The notes under the pieces were generated by a model. That model worked only from the letters and a program-made list of their open reading frames with translations. It searched no databases and was not told where the DNA came from. From contig NZ_WIDQ01000004.1 in assembly GCF_009495745.1 (NCBI RefSeq), positions 248,001 to 312,000 on the forward strand: DNA of 64,000 nucleotides, read 5' to 3'. This document shows, piece after piece, positions 1 through 8,842 of this stretch (the first letter of the stretch is position 1; each line of letters begins with the position of its first letter). The translations under genes and the position numbers were made by a program. Origin of the DNA: Niveispirillum sp. SYP-B3756 (lineage in GTDB: Bacteria; Pseudomonadota; Alphaproteobacteria; Azospirillales; Azospirillaceae).

Positions 1-651
1 GCCATGAACCGCACGCTGGACGCCGCCACGGCGGAACAGATCGCCAAGCTGTTCGCCGAAGTGGTGATCGCCCCGGATGCGGACGAGGCGGCCAAGGCGT
101 TCCTGGCCACCAAGAAGAACCTGCGCGTGCTGCTGACCGGCTCCATGCCCAACCCGGCGGAACCCGGCCTGTTCGTGAAGTCGGTGGCCGGCGGCTATCT
201 GGTGCAGACGCGCGACAATGGCCGCATCACCCAGGCCGACCTGAAGATCGTCACCAAGCGCGCCCCGACCGAGGCTGAACTGGCCGACCTGCTGTTCGCT
301 TTCCGCGTGGGCAAGCATGTGAAGTCCAACGCCATCGTCTATGCCAAGGCGGGTGCGACGGTGGGCATCGGTGCCGGCCAGATGAGCCGGGTGGACAGCA
401 GCCGGATCGCCGCCTGGAAATCCGCCGACGCCGCCAAGGCCGCCGGTCTGGCCGAGGCCGGCACGAAAGGTTCAGTGGTGGCCTCCGACGCCTTCTTCCC
501 CTTCGCCGACGGGTTGCTGGCCGCCGCTGACGCCGGCGTGACGGCAGTGATCCAGCCCGGCGGCTCCATGCGCGACGCCGAGGTGATCGCGGCCGCGGAT
601 GAGCGCGGGCTGGCCATGGTGTTCACCGGGATGCGCCACTTCCGGCATTGA
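1..651 (+). CDS. purH: Bifunctional purine biosynthesis protein PurH, C-terminal part (5' end outside window)
   Basis: This is the AICAR formyltransferase part of PurH, which makes the last two steps of IMP synthesis in the cytoplasm. About 216 residues are visible, against roughly 520 in the full family, so the IMP cyclohydrolase domain and the start of the transformylase lie upstream. Recognisable family segments are the lysine-rich KHVKSNAI stretch, the [12 protein letters not shown] loop and the C-terminal [14 protein letters not shown] and FTGMRHFRH motifs. The frame is open from base 1. A strong hairpin follows the stop. The last 270 bases recur in broken form near 2357-2611, which is unusual for a single-copy housekeeping gene. 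Identity is certain; only the length is limited by the window. Confidence 0.97.
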   Translation, partial: AMNRTLDAATAEQIAKLFAEVVIAPDADEAAKAFLATKKNLRVLLTGSMPNPAEPGLFVKSVAGGYLVQTRDNGRITQADLKIVTKRAPTEAELADLLFAFRVGKHVKSNAIVYAKAGATVGIGAGQMSRVDSSRIAAWKSADAAKAAGLAEAGTKGSVVASDAFFPFADGLLAAADAGVTAVIQPGGSMRDAEVIAAADERGLAMVFTGMRHFRH

Positions 652-659
652 GGGGTTGG

Positions 660-690
660 GGAGCGGCCCGCTGGGGCCGCTCCTTCTTCT
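660..690 (+). terminator. Rho-independent terminator of purH
   Basis: A perfect 10-bp inverted repeat (ggagcggccc at 660-669 and gggccgctcc at 674-683) with a 4-base loop is followed by a T/C-rich tail. It begins nine bases after the purH stop, as expected for a transcription terminator. Confidence 0.75.
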
Positions 691-786
691 GGTGATCGGC
701 ATTCGGGGTAATGCCTATTTGTGACTGTGGGTTGTGGCCACATCTGATATTTTTTCCACCGAATTTCTCGTAAATGGGTGGTTGGT

Positions 787-1413
787 ATGAAGATCATCGA
801 GGGAGAAATTTACATTCGCGGGCCAGAAGTGAACTCTGGACAATATGTTCATTTTTTAGCGGGAAAGAAAATTTCCGTGGAGACATTTGCCATCGAGGCT
901 GGTGGGCACGATTTCAACTATCAAGTAATGTCGAGGGCAACAGCTAACGGCAAACCTGAGTCCATCCTGACAACCCAAAGGGCGTTGGAGCGAGAATTCT
1001 GGGAACGACGTTACGTTCGTCGAACATTTGCTCCTATCAGTGTTGGCCGTGGTTCAGATGGGCCAAAACTGGAAATTACCTATGGGGAGGTTTCGCCGCA
1101 GGTTTATGTATCCAGCGTGGAAACGGATATTGTTGCGTGGAGTATCCAGTTCCTTTGGCATCGTTTGGCAAAGGCAGGTGGTGCCCGTCTGTCGGCGTCC
1201 AAAACAGTCCGAGCCCGGCAAGGTGTTGCTGTGGGGCAAGGTACGGCGCAGTTGAACACATTGCCTGACCTGGCGGCACATCTCCGGGTGCATATTCCCT
1301 CGGCGGATAGTGGAAAATACAACCTTTTGAAAAATGGACTTGGGACCAGTGATGTCATTGGAACCGATAAGAATACGATTGGCGGGTGGCTGACACGGGT
1401 TTTTGACAGATGA
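787..1413 (+). CDS. Protein of unknown function, first gene of a duplicated pair (orfA)
   Basis: I do not recognise this 208-residue protein. It has no signal peptide or membrane segment and is rich in beta-prone stretches. Its C-terminal motif, [10 protein letters not shown] followed by [11 protein letters not shown], is repeated almost unchanged in a decayed copy at 1780-1972. That indicates the tail is under constraint or recently duplicated. I chose the ATG at 787; an in-frame GTG at 778 is an alternative, and neither has a strong ribosome site. The stop overlaps the next start by four bases (ATGA), so the two products are probably made together. Base composition is clearly more AT-rich than in purH, suggesting acquisition. 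An effector/immunity-type pair is one guess, but nothing in the sequence proves it. Confidence 0.7.
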   Translation: MKIIEGEIYIRGPEVNSGQYVHFLAGKKISVETFAIEAGGHDFNYQVMSRATANGKPESILTTQRALEREFWERRYVRRTFAPISVGRGSDGPKLEITYGEVSPQVYVSSVETDIVAWSIQFLWHRLAKAGGARLSASKTVRARQGVAVGQGTAQLNTLPDLAAHLRVHIPSADSGKYNLLKNGLGTSDVIGTDKNTIGGWLTRVFDR

Positions 1414-1769
1414 AAAAGCATCTTGTCTGGGGTGGTGCGCTTATTCTTATCTTGGGTGTTCTTGGTGCGGGCTTGTTTTTTTCGGCCTTTGAGATAGTTC
1501 CTGCACATGTGCCTCCTCCGGCATCTGAAATTTCTTTGGAGATAGCAGACGCGGCGATGGGAAGTGCAATTACCGAGGAGGTGGGAACTATGCTTCTTCA
1601 AAATCCACATTATTATCCGCTGAGAGCATTGCAGGGAACGGCCTCCAATACGGAATATTATTTCCGGCTCAATGGGACATGCGCCCAAGCAGCAGAGTTA
1701 ATTGCAGATTTAACAAAAGTGATCCGCCGACATACGGACGCGCCGGTACGCTGTACCGATCCGGCTTGA
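1410..1769 (+). CDS. Small membrane-anchored or secreted protein of unknown function (orfB)
   Basis: The 119-residue product starts MKKHLVWGG and has one hydrophobic segment at about residues 7-27. This is either an uncleaved signal anchor or a signal peptide. A proline-rich linker (VPPPASEIS) follows, then a roughly 80-residue domain ending CAQAAELI and APVRCTDPA with two cysteines that could form a disulphide. The start overlaps the orfA stop by four bases. A second full-length copy lies at 1969-2322, so this gene was duplicated with the end of its partner. No known family is recognised. A role outside the cytoplasmic membrane is inferred from the N-terminus only. Confidence 0.7.
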   Translation: MKKHLVWGGALILILGVLGAGLFFSAFEIVPAHVPPPASEISLEIADAAMGSAITEEVGTMLLQNPHYYPLRALQGTASNTEYYFRLNGTCAQAAELIADLTKVIRRHTDAPVRCTDPA

Positions 1770-1779
1770 GACACCAGTA

Positions 1780-1972
1780 ATGTGTTGCTGTGGGGCAAGG
1801 TACAGCGCATTTAAACACTGTACCAGACATGATAGCCCATCTTGGCATTTAAGTGCCTTAAGTGGATGAAGATAAATTTCTGCCACTAGAAAATGGCCTT
1901 GGAACCATGGACATTATTGGTGCTGCTAATAATACTATCGGCGGATGGCTTGCGCGGGTGTTTGGAAAATGA
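1780..1972 (+). pseudogene. Remnant of a second orfA copy (3' end only)
   Basis: Read in the orfA frame, this stretch gives [16 protein letters not shown] and later [26 protein letters not shown]. It matches the last 63 or so residues of orfA (787-1413), but with two in-frame stops in the middle and no start. It ends with the same TGA overlap onto the downstream orfB copy. It is therefore the decayed 3' part of a duplicated orfA. Confidence 0.85.
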
Positions 1973-2322
1973 AAAAGATTTTTGTCTGGGGTGGAGCGTT
2001 TTCGATATTTTTACTTTGTGTTGGCGCGGCTTTTTTCTCAAATTTCAGAACCGTTCCCTCTCCGGTGCCTCCTCCGGCATCGGAGATTTCGGTTGCAACA
2101 GCAAACCCGGCAATGGCGAGTGCCATTCTGGAAGATGTAGAGGCAATGCTACTCAAGAACCCAGAATATTATCCAAAGAGAGCGCAAGATATTGCCGCAA
2201 ACACCGAATACATGTTCCTGCTATATGGCACGTGCGCGCAGGCTGCTGACCTTATCGAGGCGGTAACAAAAGTGATCCGCCAGCATACGGATGCCCCGGT
2301 ACGCTGTACCGATCCGGCCTAA
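1969..2322 (+). CDS. Second copy of orfB, small membrane-anchored or secreted protein
   Basis: This 117-residue product (MKKIFVWGG start) is a diverged paralogue of the protein at 1410-1769. It has the same N-terminal hydrophobic segment, the VPPPASEIS linker, and the conserved CAQAADLI and [10 protein letters not shown] ends with both cysteines. The start ATG overlaps the stop of the orfA remnant by three bases, preserving the original coupling. The reading frame is intact although its partner gene is dead. It has therefore either been kept by selection on its own or was lost too recently to decay. Function unknown. Confidence 0.7.
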   Translation: MKKIFVWGGAFSIFLLCVGAAFFSNFRTVPSPVPPPASEISVATANPAMASAILEDVEAMLLKNPEYYPKRAQDIAANTEYMFLLYGTCAQAADLIEAVTKVIRQHTDAPVRCTDPA

Positions 2323-2356
2323 ACTCTGCATATTGTTCTGCAACGCATCGGGTCAG

Positions 2357-2611
2357 ACAGGTGAGCCGGATGGACAGCAGCCGCATCGCCGCCTGGAAAT
2401 CCGCCGACGCCGCCGGTCTGGCCGAGGCCGGCACGAAAGGTTCAGTGATGGCGTCCGACGCCTTCTTCTCCTTCGCCGACGGCCTGCTGGCCGCCGCTGA
2501 CGTTGGCGTGACGGCGGTGATCCCCAGCCCGGTGGCTCCGTGCGCGACGCTGAGGTGATCGCGGCGGCGTGGCCATGGTTGTTCACCGGGATGCGCCACT
2601 TCCAGCATTGA
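2357..2611 (+). pseudogene. Broken duplicate of the purH 3' end
   Basis: This stretch is a near copy of purH bases 378-651: [38 protein letters not shown], then after frame changes FTG-MRHFQH and a stop. It carries a 9-base deletion in the AAKAAG region, a one-base loss after GVTAVI, and further short losses before the end, so it cannot make the domain. It sits immediately after the duplicated orfB. The orfA/orfB block is thus bracketed by a real and a dead purH 3' end. Confidence 0.9.
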
Positions 2612-2635
2612 TGCTGTAGGGCTGGTGTGAGGAAA

Positions 2636-2670
2636 GGGGCGTGGCCACAGGGCAGCGCCCCGGCTTTTTT
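2636..2670 (+). terminator. Probable terminator after the purH fragment
   Basis: A GC-rich imperfect hairpin (ggggcg at 2636-2641 pairing with cgcccc at 2656-2661) is followed by ggc and six Ts. It may be the ancestral purH terminator, left behind when the block was inserted. Confidence 0.5.
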
Positions 2671-2869
2671 GTTTGGGCTGTCTGATGGGAGGGGCTGAAT
2701 TGGGGCCGTCTGCTGACTGTCCGGTTCCGGCCGGGAAACTGAGAAAGCCGACGTTCGGTCAGCGGCCCCATTGCAGGTGTTCATGAGGTAGATTGGAATG
2801 CGACTAAGGGAGGCAAGTCTCTTGAGCGCTTTCCTGGTGAAAGCTTATGGTGCGCGGGGAAACCGTCGA

Positions 2870-3898
2870 TCAATCTGGTAGGTTGATCCACACAATGATC
2901 TCGTGAGGCTGGTACTCCACCGGCTCCGCGTCCTCGACGGGAATGGCGTCGAGCGCTTCCATCAGAAATGCATCGAGCTGCGTGCCGCCGATATTCTGAC
3001 ACCAGACGTTCGGCAGGCCTCCATCAACATGATCGAGCCGAAAATAGCCCGGCCTATGCGCGTGACCCTGCTCCTGCGCGCCGGCATGGAGCACTGCGAG
3101 ATGATTCATGATGATCACCCCATCGACAGCGTCGAACGGGACCCGCACACCATTTACCTGATAAAAGGAGTGCTCGGTCAGCAGACCTGATCGCAGGTAG
3201 TTTAGCGCCGAAATGGGTTCATACACATAGGCGTCCCAGAAAACGACGAGCACGCCAATCGTCTCCTTCGCGGAGAAGCCGGAGAACTTGTCATTGGCGC
3301 TTTCGAGAAAATCCTTTAGGACGTTGTCACGAGGCCACGTGACGGGCTCGTTTGGATCCGGGTTGGCGCGAAGGGTATCTCCCAGTACGGAGCGGGCGGG
3401 GATCTGTAGCGGATTCGCACCCCGTGCCGCCTGATGATCGACGAGGGAGGGGCATTTGACCTCGAATAGATAGACACGCTCTTCGAGTTCAACGGCGAGT
3501 TCTGGCCGGCGACCGGTAGTGGGATTGGCTGGTTCATGCTGGAATTGTGCGGTTGCGGGCCAAGGTGCTTCGAGCAACACCCTAAGCACCAAGATTTCGG
3601 CGAACTTCTGCAGCAGTTGCTGGAAGCCCGCTCTCCATGCCACGGGGTCCTGCGCTGTAGGGGTATATCTCGTATCGATCAGTTCATCGACCAGACGCTT
3701 GCCCAAACCAGATAACCGATACTCGCAGGAAGCCAAAGCGCAGACAAGGGCTTCGCCAAACTCCGTTACGCGACCTTTGTGAAGGTGATAGGTCAGCCAA
3801 TGGGTTTGGCCGCCGACGCCGACACGATAGCGGTCGGCGAGCGTTTCCGAAATACTTGAAAGATCTTGGGCGGCTACGCTTTTCACATCCTGGGTCAA
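2870..3898 (-). CDS. PD-(D/E)XK nuclease-like protein of unknown role
   Basis: The 342-residue cytosolic protein carries a candidate restriction-endonuclease-fold core. RPE is at residues 131-133, then a predicted strand with E146-V-K148 in LFEVKCPS, matching the P(D/E)...(D/E)XK pattern. The long N-terminal region is helical and there are no membrane segments. Start: TTG at 3898, chosen because GGAGG lies six bases upstream. No methyltransferase, helicase or partner gene is adjacent, so a standard restriction-modification system is unlikely. A stand-alone defence, repair or transposon-associated nuclease is possible. It lies next to the purH duplication and a palindromic repeat, which fits an accessory island. 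The family name is unknown to me and nuclease activity is inferred from the motif alone. Confidence 0.6.
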   Translation of the reverse strand: MTQDVKSVAAQDLSSISETLADRYRVGVGGQTHWLTYHLHKGRVTEFGEALVCALASCEYRLSGLGKRLVDELIDTRYTPTAQDPVAWRAGFQQLLQKFAEILVLRVLLEAPWPATAQFQHEPANPTTGRRPELAVELEERVYLFEVKCPSLVDHQAARGANPLQIPARSVLGDTLRANPDPNEPVTWPRDNVLKDFLESANDKFSGFSAKETIGVLVVFWDAYVYEPISALNYLRSGLLTEHSFYQVNGVRVPFDAVDGVIIMNHLAVLHAGAQEQGHAHRPGYFRLDHVDGGLPNVWCQNIGGTQLDAFLMEALDAIPVEDAEPVEYQPHEIIVWINLPD

Positions 3899-4673
3899 AC
3901 CTAGCCTCCAGCGCTCGTAAGGGTCCGTCCGGGAAGTTTCACGTTATCTCAATGTCTTACACGTCTTAATCTTTAAACGCTACCGTCGCCCCGGCGAAGG
4001 CCGGGGTCCAGAATCACAGGCGCTTTGCTCTACGAACTGGATCCCGGCCTTCGCCGGGGTGAACGGATTGAAACATTAACATTTTGAAAAATAAGGAAAA
4101 ATTCTCAGACGGACTCTCACCAACAGGCCTATCGAAGTGTTTGTCGTCATGTCTCTGAAACCAGCCGAATGACAATCGAACCTCCCATTCGCAGAGTTCG
4201 GGGGATTGGCCCTGACCCTGAGCCCCAGCAAACTGGACATCCCCCGAACGCACGCCGCCAACCGATTCAATAGGCTGTGCCAGATTTTTTCGCTCAGGTT
4301 GCAGCTTGATGATGTGGTAGCCCTGCTTAAAGCTTCAGCTAAAGCACAACTAAACCGCTCTTCTTGTCAGGAAGATACACCATAAGGATGCTAAAAATCG
4401 GGATAAGCCCAAGGTCTGCTTCCAGCAGCCATAACAATCTTCGTGAACGGCCATATCGGCGTGCAAAGCGGAACCGACACATGTACTTGCCCTGAAAAAG
4501 TGGAGAGCCAATTTCTCGCCGTCAGGCGGTTGACTCGAAAGGGCTGGGCAGCCGGGTCAAGCTCTGGCGAACAGCGTGGCAGAGATAGCTACGGTTCATT
4601 GATAAGGTTTAATATGGCTGCTACCGTGGTTCCTTGTTAAACCTTACCGGGGCTGGACTGTATACCCACCCCC
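3899..4673. other. 775-base gap without a convincing gene
   Basis: The gap holds the palindromic repeat at 3982-4066 and, at 3912-3930, a stretch (gtccgtccgggaagtttc) resembling ends of the other repeats here. An inverted repeat taaggtttaa / ttaaacctta sits at 4603-4612 and 4637-4646. The short open frame at 4443-4640 has no recognisable domain. The bases near 4465-4485 on the minus strand vaguely resemble an IS21-type end, but this is too weak to call. Confidence 0.5.
3982..4066. repeat. Palindromic intergenic repeat, family A copy 1
   Basis: The two arms (accgtcgccccggcgaagg and its near complement ccttcgccggggtgaacgg) enclose gtccag...ctggat and a short loop. Near-identical copies occur at 36172-36257 and 61009-61094. 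Confidence 0.85.
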
Positions 4674-5144
4674 TCACAACGCCATCGCATAGGCCGCCGC
4701 CAACTCGTCCAGCGTCGGCGGCGCATAAAACCCGGTCGGGTCAACCGGCGGGCAGGGGTGGGGGCTGGTTTGTACCTGCACCCGCGCCCAACGGTCGGCC
4801 AGCGGGCCGGTGGGCTGGTGGAAATGCAGGCTTGCCCCCTTGCCACGGGTGCGGAACAGGGCTGCCTGTCGCTGGTGGGGCTGCAGGGGGCCGAGGTTCA
4901 GCACCACGGCATCACCCGCCGCCAGGGTGCTTTCCGCCACGGACCAGAGATGCCCCTCGCACTGGGCCGCCTTTGCGGCCAGCCAGGCGGGGTCCAGGGC
5001 TGCCGGTGCCGTGGCGGTGAACAGCTCGGCCATGGCAAGGTCACGGCACAGAAAAAGGGCCGGCAATTCCGCCGCCAGTTTCCTGGCATAGGCGGATTTG
5101 CCGGCCCCGGCCGGGCCATCGATCAGGTGCAGGCTGGCTGTCAT
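4674..5144 (-). CDS. Small P-loop ATPase / nucleotide-kinase-like protein
   Basis: The 156-residue protein has a Walker A motif, GPAGAGKSAYA, right at its N-terminus (HLIDGPAGAGKS) and the general look of a small AAA/zeta-toxin-like or shikimate-kinase-like P-loop phosphotransferase. The rest is helical with no clear lid motif that I can name. It ends with the PPTLDELAAAYA segment. It follows argB after about 30 bases on the same strand and is probably cotranscribed with it. I chose the ATG at 5144 because it places the P-loop strand directly after the start; an in-frame GTG at 5156 is possible. Substrate unknown. Confidence 0.7.
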   Translation of the reverse strand: MTASLHLIDGPAGAGKSAYARKLAAELPALFLCRDLAMAELFTATAPAALDPAWLAAKAAQCEGHLWSVAESTLAAGDAVVLNLGPLQPHQRQAALFRTRGKGASLHFHQPTGPLADRWARVQVQTSPHPCPPVDPTGFYAPPTLDELAAAYAMAL

Positions 5145-5174
5145 CCTTGAAGCCACGGGCCCCCGGTTTGGAAA

Positions 5175-6089
5175 TTACTTCTTCCCGATCAGGGTGCCGG
5201 CCCCGCCTTCGGTGAAGATTTCCAGCAGAATGGCATGGGGAACGCGGCCGTCAAGAATGACCGCCCCTTCCACCCCGCCATCCACCGTATCGATGCAAGT
5301 TTCCAGCTTGGGGATCATGCCGCCAAAGGCGGTGCCGTCGGCGATGGCAGCCTTGGCCGCCTCCAGCGACAGCTCCGTCACCAGATTCTTGTCCTTGTCC
5401 AGGAAGCCGGCCACATCGGTCAGCAACAGCAGGCGCATCGCGCCCATCGCGGCGGCGATGGCACCGGCGGCGGTGTCGGCGTTGATGTTATAGGTCTGGC
5501 CATCTTCCCCGATGCCGATGGGGGCAATCACCGGGATGAAGCCGGCATGGCGCAGCTTGTGCAGGATTTCCGGGTTGATGCGGAACGGCTCCCCCACAAA
5601 GCCCAGATCGACCACCTTTTCAATATTGCTGTCCGGGTCGCGCTTGGTGCGGGTGGCCTTGCGCGCCTCGATCAGGTCGTCATCCTTGCCCGACAGGCCG
5701 ATGGCATCGCCGCCGGCATCGTTGATCAGGGCCACGATCTCCTTGTTGATGGAGCCGGACAGCACCATCTCCGCGATCTCCATCGTCGCTTTGTCGGTGA
5801 CGCGCAGCCCGTCGATGAATTCAGACTTGATCTGCAAGCGATCCAGCATATTGCCGATCTGCGGCCCGCCGCCATGCACCACAATCGGGTAGGCGCCCAC
5901 CTGCTTCAGCAGCACGATGTCATTGGCGAAACGGCGCGCCAACTCCGGGTTGCCCATGGCGTGGCCGCCATATTTCACCACGACGATCTTACCGTCGTAA
6001 CGGCGCATATAGGGCAGGGCTTCCGACAGGGTCCGGGCCTTGTTCAGCCATTCCTCGCGGCTGATCGTCGTGGCGGCGGGTGCGGTCAT
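5175..6089 (-). CDS. argB: Acetylglutamate kinase
   Basis: ArgB phosphorylates N-acetyl-L-glutamate, the second step of arginine synthesis, in the cytoplasm. The 304-residue protein shows the amino-acid-kinase signatures: [10 protein letters not shown] near the N-terminus, VVHGGGPQI for nucleotide and substrate binding, [12 protein letters not shown], and the C-terminal [10 protein letters not shown] and [12 protein letters not shown] of the arginine-sensitive class. A start at 6089 ([14 protein letters not shown]) gives the normal length; an upstream in-frame extension to 6182 has no family support. The gene upstream of it (GST) is divergent, so the promoter lies between 6090 and 6276. Confidence 0.96.
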   Translation of the reverse strand: MTAPAATTISREEWLNKARTLSEALPYMRRYDGKIVVVKYGGHAMGNPELARRFANDIVLLKQVGAYPIVVHGGGPQIGNMLDRLQIKSEFIDGLRVTDKATMEIAEMVLSGSINKEIVALINDAGGDAIGLSGKDDDLIEARKATRTKRDPDSNIEKVVDLGFVGEPFRINPEILHKLRHAGFIPVIAPIGIGEDGQTYNINADTAAGAIAAAMGAMRLLLLTDVAGFLDKDKNLVTELSLEAAKAAIADGTAFGGMIPKLETCIDTVDGGVEGAVILDGRVPHAILLEIFTEGGAGTLIGKK

Positions 6090-6276
6090 CTCGTGCGGGC
6101 TCCGGTCTGTTCGAAGTGGGCCATGATGATGGGTAAACGGGCGAGTGTCTAACACCAGCGGGGGGTTGGGGCAATCCGCCAATCACCTTGTCACATTTCT
6201 TCCCCTTGCATGACTGTTCGCTTTATGTTCCGATGCTGCATCGGCTGTTGGCGCGAGAAGGCGGGGGGAGGATGCG

Positions 6277-6933
6277 ATGACGGGGAAACCGCTTCTCTAT
6301 GGGTGTGTCGGTTGTGGCTCCGCCGTGGTGGAAGCGGCACTGATCCTACTGGGTGAAGATTACGATTATGTGGAGGTCGAGCCTTGGACGCCTTCCCCCG
6401 CACTTGAGGATTTGTGCGCACTGAACCCGCTGGGCCAGGTGCCGACCCTGCGCCTGCCCGACGGTACGGTGCTGACAGAGACGGTGGCCATTCTGCTCTG
6501 GCTGCTGGAACGCCATCCGGGCGCGCTGGCGCCGGCACCGGGCGACCCGCGGCGGCCGTTGTTCCTGCGCTGGCTGGTCTATCTGCCGGCCGCCATCTAT
6601 CCCATGTATACGGTGGGCGATTTCTGTGATCGCTGGGTGACGGGGGAAGCGGCGCAGGCGGAACTGAAACAGGCCACCATTGACCGCACACTGGCCTGTT
6701 GGGCCAATGTGGAGGCGGGTTTGGCACCCACCCCCGGTGGCTGGGCCCTGGGCACGCCGGATTGGACGGTGCTGGACCTCTATATCGCCATGTTGACGCG
6801 CTGGCGCCCAGGGCGGGGGGCGATCCGCACCGTGGCGCCGGGCATCGTCGCGGTGGCGGAGAAGGTGGAGGCCGATCCCCGCCTGCGCGCGCTGTGGGAT
6901 CGGCATTTCCCCGCCGATTATGATGATCCCTGA
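6277..6933 (+). CDS. Glutathione S-transferase family protein
   Basis: The 218-residue cytosolic protein has the two-domain GST layout. There is an N-terminal thioredoxin-like fold with NPLGQVPTLRLPDGTVLTET, containing the cis-proline VP and the glutathione-binding E-T pair. An all-helical C-terminal domain contains WTVLDLYIAML, the N-capping-box region. The N-terminal position that usually carries the catalytic Ser/Cys/Tyr is in a short YGCVGCGSA segment with cysteines. This points to a beta-, omega- or Ure2p-like member rather than a tyrosine class. Substrate cannot be told. It is transcribed divergently from argB, and its end converges on the next gene with only a few bases between. Confidence 0.88.
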   Translation: MTGKPLLYGCVGCGSAVVEAALILLGEDYDYVEVEPWTPSPALEDLCALNPLGQVPTLRLPDGTVLTETVAILLWLLERHPGALAPAPGDPRRPLFLRWLVYLPAAIYPMYTVGDFCDRWVTGEAAQAELKQATIDRTLACWANVEAGLAPTPGGWALGTPDWTVLDLYIAMLTRWRPGRGAIRTVAPGIVAVAEKVEADPRLRALWDRHFPADYDDP

Positions 6934-6942
6934 CGCGGCGTC

Positions 6943-8517
6943 TCAGCCTTTGCCATTGGCGGAGCGCCAGGCCAGTACCGTCTGCTGGGCGATATCGGCC
7001 ATGACGGGGATGGTATCCAGATCGGCACCGGTCAACAGTGACCGGGCCACCAGGGCCATGTCGGTGGCGGTGACGCCATTCCAGTCCCCCTTGCCGGTGG
7101 TGGCGGTCCAGGCCAGCAGACGGGCCCAATGGTTGCGCCGCTGCGGCAGCAATTGGGTCAGGATCAGGGTGCGCTGCTTCTCCACGCCCAGCCGGCGGCC
7201 GCGCAACAGATCATCCACTGCCGGCACATCCTCAAACCAGGACAGAGTGAGGGGGATGTCGTTCACCCAATCGGCAGAGCCGGCGAGGGCCTGCGCCTGG
7301 ATATCCGCTGGCTGGTTGGCGGGAAGCAGTGCTTCCAGCAGGTTCTCGGTATCCCGGATGGCGGGGGCGGGCGGGGGCAGGGCCAGGGTTTCCAGCACCG
7401 ACAGCAGGCTGAAAGGGGGCGGGGTTTCGGCATCTGCCCCGACGGCCAGGAAATGGCCCAGCGCCATGGTCAGATAATCGACATTGCTTTCCAGCAGGCC
7501 CAGCTGTTCGTCGATCTGGTCCAGCATGGCGGTGGCGGCCTTGCGGGTCATTGCTTCACCGCACCAGGCATCGCGGATGCCAACCCCGTGCTTGAACAGC
7601 AGGGAGACGATGACATATTTCCGCCCCTGCTTTAGCAGCATGAACAGGCTCTGCGCCCCCGCCCCGTCAAAGCCAGAGGCGAATACCGCCTCCGGCACCA
7701 CGCCGGGGCCGCTGGGCGGGCATTCGATCCCCTTCAGCCGGGCGGCACGGATGGTGGCATCCACCCCGGCCCGCAAGGAGTCCGGCAGCATGTTGCGCAG
7801 CAGGATCAGCCGGCGCAGGCTGTTGGGCGGCAGCACGCCCTTTTCCGCCGTCTGCTGCAACAGGCTGACCGCCTGCTGCCGGATGCCGGCATCCGGGTCC
7901 AGCAGCCAGGCCAGCGCCAGTTCCCGCAAGGGCGTGCTGTCCGGGTTGGTCAGCAGAATATCCCCCATGGCGCTGCGCGCCTCCGCCGGGATGCCGGTGA
8001 TCAGCGGGGCTATCTGTTCATAGGCGGCGAAGATATCGCCTTGGGCCTCCGCCAGCAGGCCGGTGAAGGCTTGGACCAGGGCCTGGATCTGATCCACCGG
8101 GTTTTCCGGTGTGGACGGGACGGCAGGGGCCATGTCCTGCATCTCCCCCGTCAGGTCGATTTCCAGGTCAAAACCGGTGCTCTGAGCAGTACGCAGCAGT
8201 TCCAGCGCGAATTCCGGGCCGGCCAGCCCTTCCTCCAGCATTTGCCGGACCTGATCACGCAGGTGGCGCGCGGGTTTGGCGCCCTTCTTGCCCAGTTGGG
8301 CCAGGATCATCATCACATCGCCCAGCAGGTGGCTGCACAGGGCGAGAAGTTTCCGGTTGGGCTTCGGCTTTTCAAATTCTTCACTGAACAGGAACAGCAG
8401 TTCCTCCAGCAGCTCCGGCACCTCCAGCAGCTGCTCGGACAAGCCGGGCGGCAAGGGGGACAGGGTGCCCACGGTCATCTGCCGGGCAATCTTTTTCAAC
8501 AGGGCGGTCAGCGTCAT
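6943..8517 (-). CDS. Large helical protein of unknown function
   Basis: The 524-residue protein has no signal peptide or membrane segment. It is almost entirely helical, with leucine-rich stretches near residues 30-75 (LLEELLFLFSEEFEKPKPNRKLLALCSHL is cut short here) and a HEAT-like ALAWLLDPDAGIRQQAVSLL at about 210-230. I know no family for it. The start at 8517 (MTLTALLKK) is preferred, because the longer frame to 8676 adds a low-complexity, proline- and arginine-rich leader. It lies between a GST (convergent) and a divergently transcribed chemoreceptor. A scaffold or regulator is imaginable, but that is only a guess. Confidence 0.6.
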   Translation of the reverse strand: MTLTALLKKIARQMTVGTLSPLPPGLSEQLLEVPELLEELLFLFSEEFEKPKPNRKLLALCSHLLGDVMMILAQLGKKGAKPARHLRDQVRQMLEEGLAGPEFALELLRTAQSTGFDLEIDLTGEMQDMAPAVPSTPENPVDQIQALVQAFTGLLAEAQGDIFAAYEQIAPLITGIPAEARSAMGDILLTNPDSTPLRELALAWLLDPDAGIRQQAVSLLQQTAEKGVLPPNSLRRLILLRNMLPDSLRAGVDATIRAARLKGIECPPSGPGVVPEAVFASGFDGAGAQSLFMLLKQGRKYVIVSLLFKHGVGIRDAWCGEAMTRKAATAMLDQIDEQLGLLESNVDYLTMALGHFLAVGADAETPPPFSLLSVLETLALPPPAPAIRDTENLLEALLPANQPADIQAQALAGSADWVNDIPLTLSWFEDVPAVDDLLRGRRLGVEKQRTLILTQLLPQRRNHWARLLAWTATTGKGDWNGVTATDMALVARSLLTGADLDTIPVMADIAQQTVLAWRSANGKG

Positions 8518-8842
8518 GGCGGGCACGGGCGGCGGCTTTCCTGATCGGCGCAAGGGCTGGGGCCGACCATAAGGGCGCCGCCGTGCTGACGCAACCCGCT
8601 TGCCGGCTGCGGCCGTGGGCACGTCGTCCGCCGGATCATCAGGGGGTGATAAATTGTTAAGTGACAAAAACAACATCGTAGTCAGTCTTTATAAGAAAAC
8701 ATGGAAACACCAAAATTTATGATCATCAGCATAGATGGTAAAATCCGCTGTCTTGTTCGATATTTCATGGTGTGTGGTCATATTTTGTGCCGACTGCTGT
8801 GCGGCATGTCGATGTAAGCCATTGATATTTGGGGGGACTGAA
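8518..8842. other. 325-base divergent intergenic region
   Basis: This spacer separates the start of the helical unknown protein from the start of the FIST chemoreceptor. The part from about 8640 to 8830 is AT-rich compared with the genes and probably holds both promoters. I see no clear -35/-10 pair or operator. A good ribosome site (ggggggact) precedes the ATG at 8843. Confidence 0.5.

Noticed and set aside
1893-2249. Open frame overlapping the second orfB in another frame
   Set aside because: It is an offset reading of the orfA remnant and orfB copy; the paralogue comparison supports the frame used for the orfB copy.
4440-4500. Possible IS21-type element end
   Set aside because: Only a vague resemblance recalled by eye, no transposase nearby and no second end seen.
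4443-4640. Short open frame in the 3.9-4.7 kb gap
   Set aside because: No domain, no ribosome site and unusual composition. It looks like chance coding in a gap with repeats.
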